A stretch of DNA of 11,634 bases, from positions 1-11,634 of the forward strand of contig JAFAMK010000238.1 in assembly GCA_019233415.1 (NCBI GenBank), given 5' to 3'. Positions 1 through 5,735 of the stretch are shown here, in pieces. This stretch comes from Vulcanimicrobiota bacterium. GTDB taxonomy: Bacteria > Vulcanimicrobiota > Vulcanimicrobiia > Vulcanimicrobiales > Vulcanimicrobiaceae. A model generated the notes under the pieces. That model was given only the letters and a program-made list of their open reading frames with translations. It was not told the origin of the DNA and did not search any database. A program made the position numbers and the translations under genes. Each line of letters opens with the position of its first letter. The stretch's first letter is position 1.

Positions 1-2
1 CG

Positions 3-242
3 GTCTTCGGCGGCATGATACTCTCGACCGTGCTGAACCTGTTTGTCGTCCCGGTCGTCTACGTGGCCCTCGCCGGCCTGCGCGAACGCTTCGCCCGCCG
101 CAAACCCGCCCCAGCGCACGCCGGCACGAACGGCCACACGAACGGCGCCGTGCCGGTCTCCGTGGTCCGCACACCGGAAGGCGAAATTGTGCTGCACTTC
201 GCGGACGGCAGCGATCCGGTGCGGCTGTCGCTGCCGGAGTGA
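3..242 (+). CDS. RND-family efflux transporter, C-terminal fragment (5' end outside window)
   Basis: This is the last 79 codons of a gene that begins before the window; the frame is open from base 3. The first residues read VFGGMILSTVLNLFVVPVVY, matching the last transmembrane helix of RND pumps (AcrB/MexB/CusA type), where a GG-x-x-SS/ST-x-L motif runs into VVPV-Y. Such pumps sit in the inner membrane and export drugs or metals using proton flow, with a periplasmic adaptor and an outer-membrane channel. After the helix comes a basic stretch (RERFARRKP) and then about 50 residues of soluble tail with an NGHTNG segment and a strand-like end (VVRTPEGEIVLHFADG). Most RND pumps stop soon after the last helix, so this tail is unusual. 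The stop lies 3 bp from the end of the converging next gene. The substrate class cannot be decided from this fragment. Confidence 0.8.
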   Translation, partial: VFGGMILSTVLNLFVVPVVYVALAGLRERFARRKPAPAHAGTNGHTNGAVPVSVVRTPEGEIVLHFADGSDPVRLSLPE

Positions 243-245
243 CGC

Positions 246-1013
246 CTACGGCGATGGCGCCGGCGCCGGAGTAGCCACCGCCGCGGTCGCGCCGTTCGGC
301 GCGAGGCGCGGATCGGGGGCGACGTCGCTGAACTGGTAGCCGTCGTAGTTGCCGCTGATGAAGATGCTCATGCGGCCGAGCCAGAACGGTGCGTGGACGA
401 TCTCGCTCGCGGTGATCGTGCTCAGCAGCCAGTGGTCGGCGACGATCTGGTAGTGCGTGTCGAGCGTGAAGTCGTTCTCGCCGCCCCAGACGATCCGTGA
501 CGGGAGGAGCGTCGCCGGGTCGTACCAGACGTCGCGCAGCCACTTCCGGTCGTGCATCGCGGCGTTTCGTTCGAGGTGGATATGCCCGAGCGCCGGCGTC
601 GCGTCGTCGGCATACGTGACGACGTAGCCCTTGATGCTGCGCGAGACCGCGTCGGCGCGGCTCGCGACGCTTTCATAGTGCAGCGGGTGCACGTTCGTGA
701 TCCGCATGTCGCCGTCGTGGTGCGGGCCTTTTCCGTTGCTGATCGTGATCTGGCCGTTCAGCGTGAAACTCGAGAGCGCGTCGAACGCGGGTGAGGCCGG
801 GAACGGCGGCCGCAACTCGTCCTTCCCGCTCGCATCGTCGTGGACGATCGACAGGCCGTCGTCGGTTCGCACGGTGACGGTCCGGTCGGCCGTCCCTTCA
901 CCGGCGGCGTGGAAGGTGCCGCGCACGTGGTAGGTGACGTACGGCGGGGCCTTCTCGACGATCGCTGCGGTCGCGTTTGCCACGGCGATGAATGCGTCTG
1001 CGGGGCTGAGCAT
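246..1013 (-). CDS. Uncharacterised protein, possibly LolA-like or beta-rich
   Basis: A 255-residue protein that I do not recognise with confidence. After a short helical start (MLSPADAFIAVANATAAI) it alternates short polar and hydrophobic segments, as beta-sheet proteins do. Phrases such as WYDPATLLPSRIVWGG recall LolA/LolB-like outer-membrane-lipoprotein sorting folds or DUF families that measure sugar or lipid transfer, but this is only a resemblance. The C-terminus is Pro/Ala rich (TPAPAPSP). No clear signal peptide is visible. A GTG at 1076 would add 21 residues and has a GAGGA at a reasonable distance. I prefer the ATG at 1013 because codons between 1014 and 1076 (tat, aaa, ctt, tct, cga, act) lack the G/C third-position bias of the gene, and the longer start would leave only 32 bp for two divergent promoters. 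It converges on the RND gene. Confidence 0.7.
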   Translation of the reverse strand: MLSPADAFIAVANATAAIVEKAPPYVTYHVRGTFHAAGEGTADRTVTVRTDDGLSIVHDDASGKDELRPPFPASPAFDALSSFTLNGQITISNGKGPHHDGDMRITNVHPLHYESVASRADAVSRSIKGYVVTYADDATPALGHIHLERNAAMHDRKWLRDVWYDPATLLPSRIVWGGENDFTLDTHYQIVADHWLLSTITASEIVHAPFWLGRMSIFISGNYDGYQFSDVAPDPRLAPNGATAAVATPAPAPSP

Positions 1014-1108
1014 GCCCGCAGTACGATGCGATCGGCGAGAAAGTTTCACGGAATAGGATTCGATGCCATAGGGCACTCCAATCCTCAGAGGAGGCTGGGG
1101 AGACGGCT
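1014..1108. promoter_or_regulatory. Divergent intergenic region with probable pilus operon promoter
   Basis: This 95-bp region separates the minus-strand unknown gene from the pilin and is visibly richer in A/T than its surroundings, as expected for promoters. On the plus strand TAGGAT (1054-1059) keeps four of six -10 consensus bases, but I see no good -35 at 16-18 bp. TTTCAC (1044-1049) with CATAGG (1067-1072) is a second weak pair. No sigma-54 type TGGCAC-N5-TTGC element is present. The pilin ribosome-binding site is GGGGAG (1097-1102), six bases before the ATG, and a second AGAGGAGG lies at 1087-1094. Confidence 0.4.
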
Positions 1109-1618
1109 ATGGACGAGCGCACGAAGCGCAGGAGCGAACAAGGGTTCACACTGATCGAGCTGATGATCGTCGTGGCGATCATCGCGATCTTGGCGGCGAT
1201 TCTGATCCCGAACTTCGTCAACGCCCGCTCGCAGGCACAGACTGCGGCGTGCGAGTCGAACCTACGCGCGATTGCGACGGCGCTCGAGCTCTACTACGCC
1301 GACAACCAAGTCTATCCGACGGCGTCGAGCGTCTCCGTCGCACCGGCGCTGCTCACCGCGAACGGCGTGACGTACCTGAACAACACGCCGCGCGACCCGG
1401 CGGCGCAGGGCGGCAGCGGCGCCTACATCCTCACGACGAATCTCGCTTCGAACGGAAGCCCCGCAAGCTACACGATCGTCTGCCCCGGCGTCCACGTCGG
1501 CTCGACGCTCGCGAAGCTCCCGCTCACCGGCGGCACGAGCGGCACGACCTGCGGAACCAGCTGCACCGCAACGAAAATCCAATACGTCGCCGGCGAGGGC
1601 CTGGAGGCCGCCCCGTGA
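1109..1618 (+). CDS. Type IV pilin / GspG-like pseudopilin with four cysteines
   Basis: A 169-residue prepilin with a textbook class III signal. A 12-residue basic leader ends in Gly12, followed by FTLIELMIVVAIIAILAAI, with Phe13 as the future N-methylated +1 residue and Glu17 as the +5 glutamate. The hydrophobic helix (13-34) holds the precursor in the inner membrane and packs the pilus core. The region around residues 62-97 (YYADNQVYP, then TPRDP) resembles the GspG/PilA core, where a Y-x-x-DN-x-YP motif and a P-x-DP motif are common. Cysteines lie at 48, 125, 148 and 152; the last two are in a Gly/Thr-rich C-terminal loop. Prepilin peptidase, encoded three genes downstream, should cleave at Gly12. 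The gene leads the operon and its stop overlaps the next start (GTGA). Pilus subunit versus secretion pseudopilin cannot be decided from sequence alone. Confidence 0.93.
   Translation: MDERTKRRSEQGFTLIELMIVVAIIAILAAILIPNFVNARSQAQTAACESNLRAIATALELYYADNQVYPTASSVSVAPALLTANGVTYLNNTPRDPAAQGGSGAYILTTNLASNGSPASYTIVCPGVHVGSTLAKLPLTGGTSGTTCGTSCTATKIQYVAGEGLEAAP
1603..1607 (+). promoter_or_regulatory. Ribosome-binding site fixing the CcdA-like start
   Basis: GGAGG lies 7 bases before the GTG at 1615, inside the last codons of the pilin gene. The frame is open far upstream, so this site is what identifies 1615 as the start. Confidence 0.7.
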
Positions 1619-2268
1619 CCGACGCCATCGATGCCACCCTACACGCCGTCGCAACGCGCTCGCCGCTGGCCTATCCGCTGGCTCTCGCCGCCGGCATCGT
1701 CACCAGCATCGGTCCGTGCGCGGCTCCCCGCTACGTCGCCGTCGCCGCGCTGGCGAACGCGTCGCGCACACCGTGGCGGATCGTCGGGCTGTTCACCGCG
1801 GGGCTCGTCGGCGCATACGTTGTGCTGGGCCTCGGCGCGGGTCTTGTCGGCTTCTTCTGGTCCGCCTCCTCGGCCGTCTACACGCTGCTGGCGGTTGCGC
1901 TCGGCGCCGCAGGGATCGTCACCCTGCTGCGGGGCGATACGCACGCCGTATGTGGCGACACACGCGTTCGCGTCGGTGGCGGTGCGACGTTTCTGCTCGG
2001 CGCATCGAGTGCGCTCATCGTCTCGCCGTGCTGCACGCCGATCGTCGCCGGAATCGCTGGTCTCACCGCAGGGGGCGGGCAGGTCACCGGCGGCGCCGCC
2101 TTGCTGGCCGCATTCGCCTGCGGCCACGCCGCACCCGCTATCGCCGTCGGCGCACTCGGCAGCCGCGTCGCTGGAGCCCTACGCCACGTCGCCGCGTCGC
2201 ACACACCGGCTGTCATCGCCGGTACGTTGATGCTCGCACTCGCCGTTTACTACGGAATGCTCGCGTGA
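1615..2268 (+). CDS. CcdA/DsbD-type thiol-disulfide transmembrane protein
   Basis: A 217-residue, very hydrophobic protein with six likely transmembrane helices (about 17-42, 54-80, 85-105, 122-150, 158-182, 196-216). It carries the two half-motifs of the CcdA / DsbD transmembrane family: GPCAAP (33-38) in helix 1 and SPCCTP (137-142) in helix 4. The paired cysteines, here Cys35 and Cys139 (or Cys140), carry electrons from cytoplasmic thioredoxin across the inner membrane to periplasmic thioredoxin-like proteins. The length matches CcdA. Cys113 and Cys169 are extra. Translation starts at a GTG overlapping the pilin stop in GTGA, so the two genes are probably coupled. No cytochrome c maturation gene (ResA, ResB, ResC) lies nearby, so a link to the pilus operon is more likely. 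A thiol carrier of another substrate, or a SafE-like DsbD_2 relative, is possible. Confidence 0.8.
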   Translation: MTDAIDATLHAVATRSPLAYPLALAAGIVTSIGPCAAPRYVAVAALANASRTPWRIVGLFTAGLVGAYVVLGLGAGLVGFFWSASSAVYTLLAVALGAAGIVTLLRGDTHAVCGDTRVRVGGGATFLLGASSALIVSPCCTPIVAGIAGLTAGGGQVTGGAALLAAFACGHAAPAIAVGALGSRVAGALRHVAASHTPAVIAGTLMLALAVYYGMLA

Positions 2269-2774
2269 GGGCGCTCGTGACGCCGAAACCGGTTTCGCGA
2301 CTGCGACGGCTCGCACTCGCGGGTACGGCTCTGACGTGCGCGGCGTTCCTCTTCCGCGCAAACGTTGCCTCGGCGCTCGTCACGCGCGGCGACGATTTCT
2401 TGCGCGCCGGCGACGTCGATGGCGCGGTGCGGTCTTACGCGCGGGCCGCGGCGTTCGACCAGCATTCGGCAGTCGCAGCCGACCGGCTCGCGTTCTTCTT
2501 GCTTTTACGCCACCACCCCAGCGACGACGCGCGCGCCTTCGCCGTCGCCACGAACGCGCTACGGAACGCCCGGCAGGACGCGGCGATGCACGACGCCCCG
2601 CTCGTCGCGGCGCTCCTCGTCGACCGCGCGTTGGCCGCCGTGCGGCTCGGGCGCCTCCGTGCGGCTTCGCACGACCTCGATGCGGCCGCCGTGCTCGCCC
2701 ACGACATGCGTTATGCGCGACTGGCAGCACGGCTCGCGGCGCGCACACAACGTCGTGCGACGAGGGCACAATGA
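2265..2774 (+). CDS. Membrane-anchored TPR-like protein of the pilus operon
   Basis: A 169-residue protein with a basic N-terminus (SRLRRL), a hydrophobic segment (about 16-37) that is either an uncleaved anchor or a signal peptide, and an alanine-rich helical remainder. Residues 36-69 (RGDDFLRAGDVDGAVRSYAR at the core) fit the tetratricopeptide pattern, and 117-149 fits it again more loosely. TPR proteins act as scaffolds. In type IV pilus systems the TPR lipoprotein PilF/PilW helps the secretin reach and assemble in the outer membrane, and a similar role is plausible here. There is no convincing lipobox: the only candidate is ALTC around residue 25. The start is uncertain. GTG 2265 overlaps the previous stop (GTGA), while GTG 2277 has a better-placed GAGGG (2267-2271). 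The identity as a pilotin is inference. Confidence 0.72.
   Translation: MRALVTPKPVSRLRRLALAGTALTCAAFLFRANVASALVTRGDDFLRAGDVDGAVRSYARAAAFDQHSAVAADRLAFFLLLRHHPSDDARAFAVATNALRNARQDAAMHDAPLVAALLVDRALAAVRLGRLRAASHDLDAAAVLAHDMRYARLAARLAARTQRRATRAQ
2267..2271 (+). promoter_or_regulatory. Ribosome-binding site that may favour a start at 2277
   Basis: GAGGG sits 5 bases before an in-frame GTG at 2277. This suggests the TPR protein could begin four codons later than the overlapping GTG at 2265. Confidence 0.4.
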
Positions 2775-3214
2775 CGACAACGCCGTCGGTTGTGGTCGTG
2801 CTCGCCGGAACGCTCGTGGCGGCGTTGATCGATGCGCGGACCGGACTGATCCCCGATGCGCTCACGCGGTCGGTCGCGCTCCTCGCGCTCGGGCTCGCCG
2901 CAGCGACGGGCAATGCGACCGGCGCATTCTTCGGGGCGTTGCTCGTCGGTGGTGGCCTTCTCGCGCTGCACGCGGCGACGCGCGGGCGTGGGCTCGGCCT
3001 GGGCGACGTGAAGCTCGGGATCGCGATCGGGACCGGGTTCGGCCCGGTTGGCGGGTCACTCGCGGTCGGAACGGCGTTCGTGCTCGGCGGGGCGTACGCG
3101 TCGTGGCTGCTCGCCGGCGGGCACGCGCGACGCAGCGACGCGCTCTGCTTCGGCCCGTTCCTCGCTGCGGGAACCTTCGTGGCCGCAGTCGCGCCGCGGG
3201 TGACGCTCACATGA
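2771..3214 (+). CDS. Minimal type IV prepilin peptidase (peptidase domain only)
   Basis: A 147-residue polytopic membrane protein with the signature of the aspartyl prepilin peptidases (PilD/TadV/CpaA, Pfam Peptidase_A24). Asp21 lies in LIDARTGLIPD and Asp79 in GLGDVKL, the GxGD-K motif; these two aspartates are the known catalytic pair of the family. FGPFLAAG (127-134) matches the conserved C-terminal motif. The enzyme would cut prepilins after the leader glycine at the cytoplasmic face of the inner membrane, and the pilin at 1109 is the obvious substrate. Full-length PilD also has an N-terminal cytoplasmic methyltransferase domain with a zinc-binding Cys4 site. That domain is absent here, as in TadV/CpaA. 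The start ATG overlaps the preceding stop (ATGA) and follows a GAGGG four bases upstream. Confidence 0.9.
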   Translation: MTTTPSVVVVLAGTLVAALIDARTGLIPDALTRSVALLALGLAAATGNATGAFFGALLVGGGLLALHAATRGRGLGLGDVKLGIAIGTGFGPVGGSLAVGTAFVLGGAYASWLLAGGHARRSDALCFGPFLAAGTFVAAVAPRVTLT

Positions 3215-4146
3215 CTCGACGCACGACCCTTCCCCTCGGCGTCGACGTCGGCGCAGCGCGCACCCGCGTCGCCCTGGTCGAGCGCGACCGCGCCGGAGCA
3301 GTCCGTCTGCTCGCGGTCGCGGCGCGCCCGACCGGCGACGATCCCGCCTTCGCGGTCGCCGAAGCACGCGAGGAACTCGGCACACGCGAGCGTCGTTGCG
3401 TCCTCGCGCTGACGGCGCCGGACGCGCTCCTCCGCGCGGCGGCGTTCCCCGCGCTCCGCGGCGGCGAGCGCGTGCGCGCGGCGCGCTTCGAAGCGGCGCG
3501 CTTCATCGGGTATCCGCTGCGCGAGGCATCGGTGCGCGTCGTCCCGCTCGACGACGACCGGTGCGCGATCGGGATCGCTCGCCGCACCGCGCTCGAGGGC
3601 CGGTTGCGCGCCGCGCGCCGCGCCGGCTTGCGACCGGTCGCGATCGACGACGCGGCGTTCGCGCTGCTCCGTGCCCTTCCGAACGCGGATGCGATCATCG
3701 ACGTCGGTCAGCGCGTGACCGCCCTGATCCTGCCCGGCGATCCGGTTCCGATCACGCGGACATTCGCCGTCGGCGGCCGCGCGATCACCGCGGCGATCGT
3801 CGCCGCGCTCGGCGTCGACGAGGGTACCGCGGAAGCGCGCAAGCGCACCGTCGGCCTCGCCGGCGCCGGCGAATACGCGTGCGACGCGCTGGTGAACGAC
3901 CTCGCCTCGGCCCTGATCGAGCATCGCGCGAATGCCCGCACCGACCTGCGTGCGATTGCCCTCACGGGCAACGGTGCCCGCCTCGCGGGGTTCGCCGACG
4001 CGCTCGAACGCGCCGTCGCAATCCCCGTCCGTCTCGCTGCCCTCGCCGCCGATGCACCGGACGGTCTGCCGGCAGACGTCGTTCGGGCCGCGTCACCCGA
4101 CTGGAGCCTGGCGTATGGTCTTGCGCTTTGGGCGACCGCTGCATGA
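3211..4146 (+). CDS. pilM: PilM-like actin-fold ATPase of the pilus alignment complex
   Basis: A 311-residue cytoplasmic protein with the actin/FtsA-type nucleotide-binding motifs of PilM. Phosphate-1 loop is LGVDVGAARTRVAL (9-22). Phosphate-2 loop is DAIIDVGQRVTALIL (160-174). The AVGGRAIT turn is at 186-193. The adenosine motif is ALTGNGARLAGF (250-261), and the C-terminal SLAYGLAL (299-306) matches the usual helix. PilM binds ATP and the N-terminal tail of PilN and links the cytoplasmic motor to the periplasmic complex. The protein is shorter than typical PilM (about 350), with a trimmed 1B-like region. The order with the next four genes is the classic pilMNOPQ order, which supports the assignment strongly. 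The start overlaps the peptidase stop (ATGA). GspL-like cytoplasmic domains are related, but the separate downstream PilN equivalent favours PilM. Confidence 0.85.
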   Translation: MTRRTTLPLGVDVGAARTRVALVERDRAGAVRLLAVAARPTGDDPAFAVAEAREELGTRERRCVLALTAPDALLRAAAFPALRGGERVRAARFEAARFIGYPLREASVRVVPLDDDRCAIGIARRTALEGRLRAARRAGLRPVAIDDAAFALLRALPNADAIIDVGQRVTALILPGDPVPITRTFAVGGRAITAAIVAALGVDEGTAEARKRTVGLAGAGEYACDALVNDLASALIEHRANARTDLRAIALTGNGARLAGFADALERAVAIPVRLAALAADAPDGLPADVVRAASPDWSLAYGLALWATAA

Positions 4147-4688
4147 CGCGGATCGACTACGCGCCGCGTTGGCTGGAACGTCGGCTCGGCATCACGCCTC
4201 CGGTGGTCGCGCCGGCGATGCGCGTTCCCATCGTCGCCGTCGTCGCGGCCGTCGTGCTCGTCGCCGTTCTGTGGGCGGTGCAAACCGTCCGGTTGCGCGC
4301 TGCCGTGGATGCGGGTGCAGTCTACGCACATGGCGTTGCAGCGATCGAGCCTGACGTCAGCCGCGTCCGCGCGCTCGAGGCCGACGTCGCCCGCCTTCGT
4401 GACCTCGGCGCTCACATCGCGGCGTTACGGCGCTCCGGCCCGTCGGCTGCACGCACGATCGCCGCACTTGGCGATCGGATGCCGGACGGCGTGTGGCTCT
4501 CCGCCCTGCGTGCCGACCGCGGTACGCTTGCGCTCGAAGGCCGCGGCCGACGACTCGCAACGATCGGCACGATGCTATCGCGTCTTGCGACGCTGCCCGG
4601 ATATGGAGCACCGCGGCTCGTCACGGCGCGAGAAGACCCGACCCGACATGGCGTCGGCTACGCGATCGAGGTAGAACCGCACCGATGA
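4143..4688 (+). CDS. pilN: PilN-like inner-membrane assembly protein
   Basis: A 181-residue bitopic protein with a short cytoplasmic tail, one strong transmembrane helix (about 28-47), a coiled-coil-like stretch (50-110) and a periplasmic ferredoxin-like domain. The tail reads MTRIDYAPRWLERRL. IDYAP at 4-8 occupies the place of the I-N-L-L-P motif through which PilN binds PilM, with Ile, the Asn/Asp position and Pro retained. The later segment MPDGVWLSALRADRGTLALE (about 116-135) is a close match to the conserved PilN core (P-x-G-V-W-L-x-x-L). PilN pairs with PilO to form the periplasmic part of the alignment complex. The start is coupled to the PilM stop by ATGA. Confidence 0.85.
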   Translation: MTRIDYAPRWLERRLGITPPVVAPAMRVPIVAVVAAVVLVAVLWAVQTVRLRAAVDAGAVYAHGVAAIEPDVSRVRALEADVARLRDLGAHIAALRRSGPSAARTIAALGDRMPDGVWLSALRADRGTLALEGRGRRLATIGTMLSRLATLPGYGAPRLVTAREDPTRHGVGYAIEVEPHR

Positions 4689-5242
4689 GCGCCGCTCGAC
4701 TCGTCCGATTCACCGCCGTTCTGATCGTCCTGGCCGGCTACGTCGTGGTCTTCCGCTCGGGCGAGGGCCGCATCGACGCCGCTCTCGCCGAGGGCGCGCG
4801 GCTCGCCGATCTGCTCGGTGCGGACGAGCGGATACGCCTCACCGAACCGGCGCTCGTTGCCGAGCGAGCGCATCTCATGCGCAACGCAGCCGGTCCGAAC
4901 CTACATGCCGACCGCGCGCGGCTCGTCGCAATGTTCGTGCGCGAAGCAGCGGACACTGCTGCACGGCACCACACGGCCATCCGCGCGATCGTCGCGAGCG
5001 ACGCGCGTCAAGCAATAGCCGCCACGCAACCCTTCGAAACGATTGGGCTGGACGTCACGGCCGAAGGCCGATACGCAGATCTACTCGATACGCTCGCCGC
5101 GCTCTCGAACGGTCCGGTCCTCGCTTCGGTCGATCTTACGGCGATCGCCCGTGCCGGGTCCGCCGCGACCACCTCGGCGCTAACCGCGTCGCTGCACGTC
5201 GTCGTCCACCGGCTTTCCGATGTTCGCGCTCGACCGCGCTAG
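4685..5242 (+). CDS. pilO: PilO-like inner-membrane assembly protein
   Basis: A 185-residue bitopic protein: a few cytoplasmic residues, a helix at about 7-23, a helical stretch rich in Ala, Arg and Glu (25-100), and a C-terminal domain (about 113-178) that fits the ferredoxin-like fold of PilO/GspM. There the segment LDVTAEGRYADLLDTLAALS mirrors the conserved F-x-G-x-Y-x-x-L-x-x-F-L pattern. Sequence identity to known PilO is visibly low, so the assignment rests on architecture and on its place between PilN and PilP. It would form a heterodimer with PilN. Its start overlaps the PilN stop (ATGA), and its last 23 bases overlap the next gene. Confidence 0.75.
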   Translation: MSAARLVRFTAVLIVLAGYVVVFRSGEGRIDAALAEGARLADLLGADERIRLTEPALVAERAHLMRNAAGPNLHADRARLVAMFVREAADTAARHHTAIRAIVASDARQAIAATQPFETIGLDVTAEGRYADLLDTLAALSNGPVLASVDLTAIARAGSAATTSALTASLHVVVHRLSDVRARPR

Positions 5243-5735
5243 TCGAACCATCGTGGCGGGTGCGGCATTCGCGGCGTTTACCGGCGCGTTCGTCACGTCG
5301 CCGTTCATCGCCGGCGGAACGGCGGGCAGGCCGCAGCCTCCGCATCCGCCGGCAATGGCGGCTAGGACATCCGACCCGACCGCCGTCGTCGTCGTCCATC
5401 GTGATCCATTCTCGGGGCCGCCAGACGCCGTGCTGCCGCACGCCACCGCGCCGCCGGCATACCCAACCCTACCGCCGTCCTTGGCGCGTTCGTCGGAGCC
5501 GCCGACGCCGCAGCCCCCGCGCGCGACTCCGCCTCCGCCTCGTCTTACGGCGGTCGTCACGGGGACACGTCCCGTCGCGCTCGTCGAACTGCACGGAACG
5601 ACGCGCGTCGTTGCAGTCGGCGACCGCATCGACGGCACGATCGTCGTCGCGATCGACGCCGGCACGATACGGCTCGCGAACGGCACGGCGCTCCGCATCG
5701 CCACCCGCGTTCCCCATGCCACCGATGCCCCGTAG
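5220..5735 (+). CDS. PilP/GspC-like linker protein
   Basis: A 171-residue protein with an N-terminal hydrophobic segment (about 10-32), a DPF motif (RDPF, 61-64) as found in PilP and GspC, a long proline-rich linker (65-108), and a compact C-terminal beta domain (109-162; ALVELHGTTRVVAVGDRIDG at its core) that matches the HR domain of PilP/GspC. That domain binds the N0 domain of the secretin, so this protein would connect PilN-PilO to the secretin directly downstream. PilP is a lipoprotein in many species, but no lipobox cysteine is present here; with its membrane segment it looks more like GspC. The start lies 23 bp inside the PilO gene and its end overlaps the secretin start. The PilP-versus-GspC name is therefore left open. 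Confidence 0.75.
   Translation: MFALDRASRTIVAGAAFAAFTGAFVTSPFIAGGTAGRPQPPHPPAMAARTSDPTAVVVVHRDPFSGPPDAVLPHATAPPAYPTLPPSLARSSEPPTPQPPRATPPPPRLTAVVTGTRPVALVELHGTTRVVAVGDRIDGTIVVAIDAGTIRLANGTALRIATRVPHATDAP

Noticed and set aside
1014..1108. Sigma-54 promoter before the pilin
   Set aside because: GGGCAC occurs at 1071-1076, but there is no correctly spaced TTGC element.
2380..3924. A 514-codon minus-strand open frame
   Set aside because: It is antisense to the TPR, peptidase and PilM genes, which have recognisable motifs on the plus strand.
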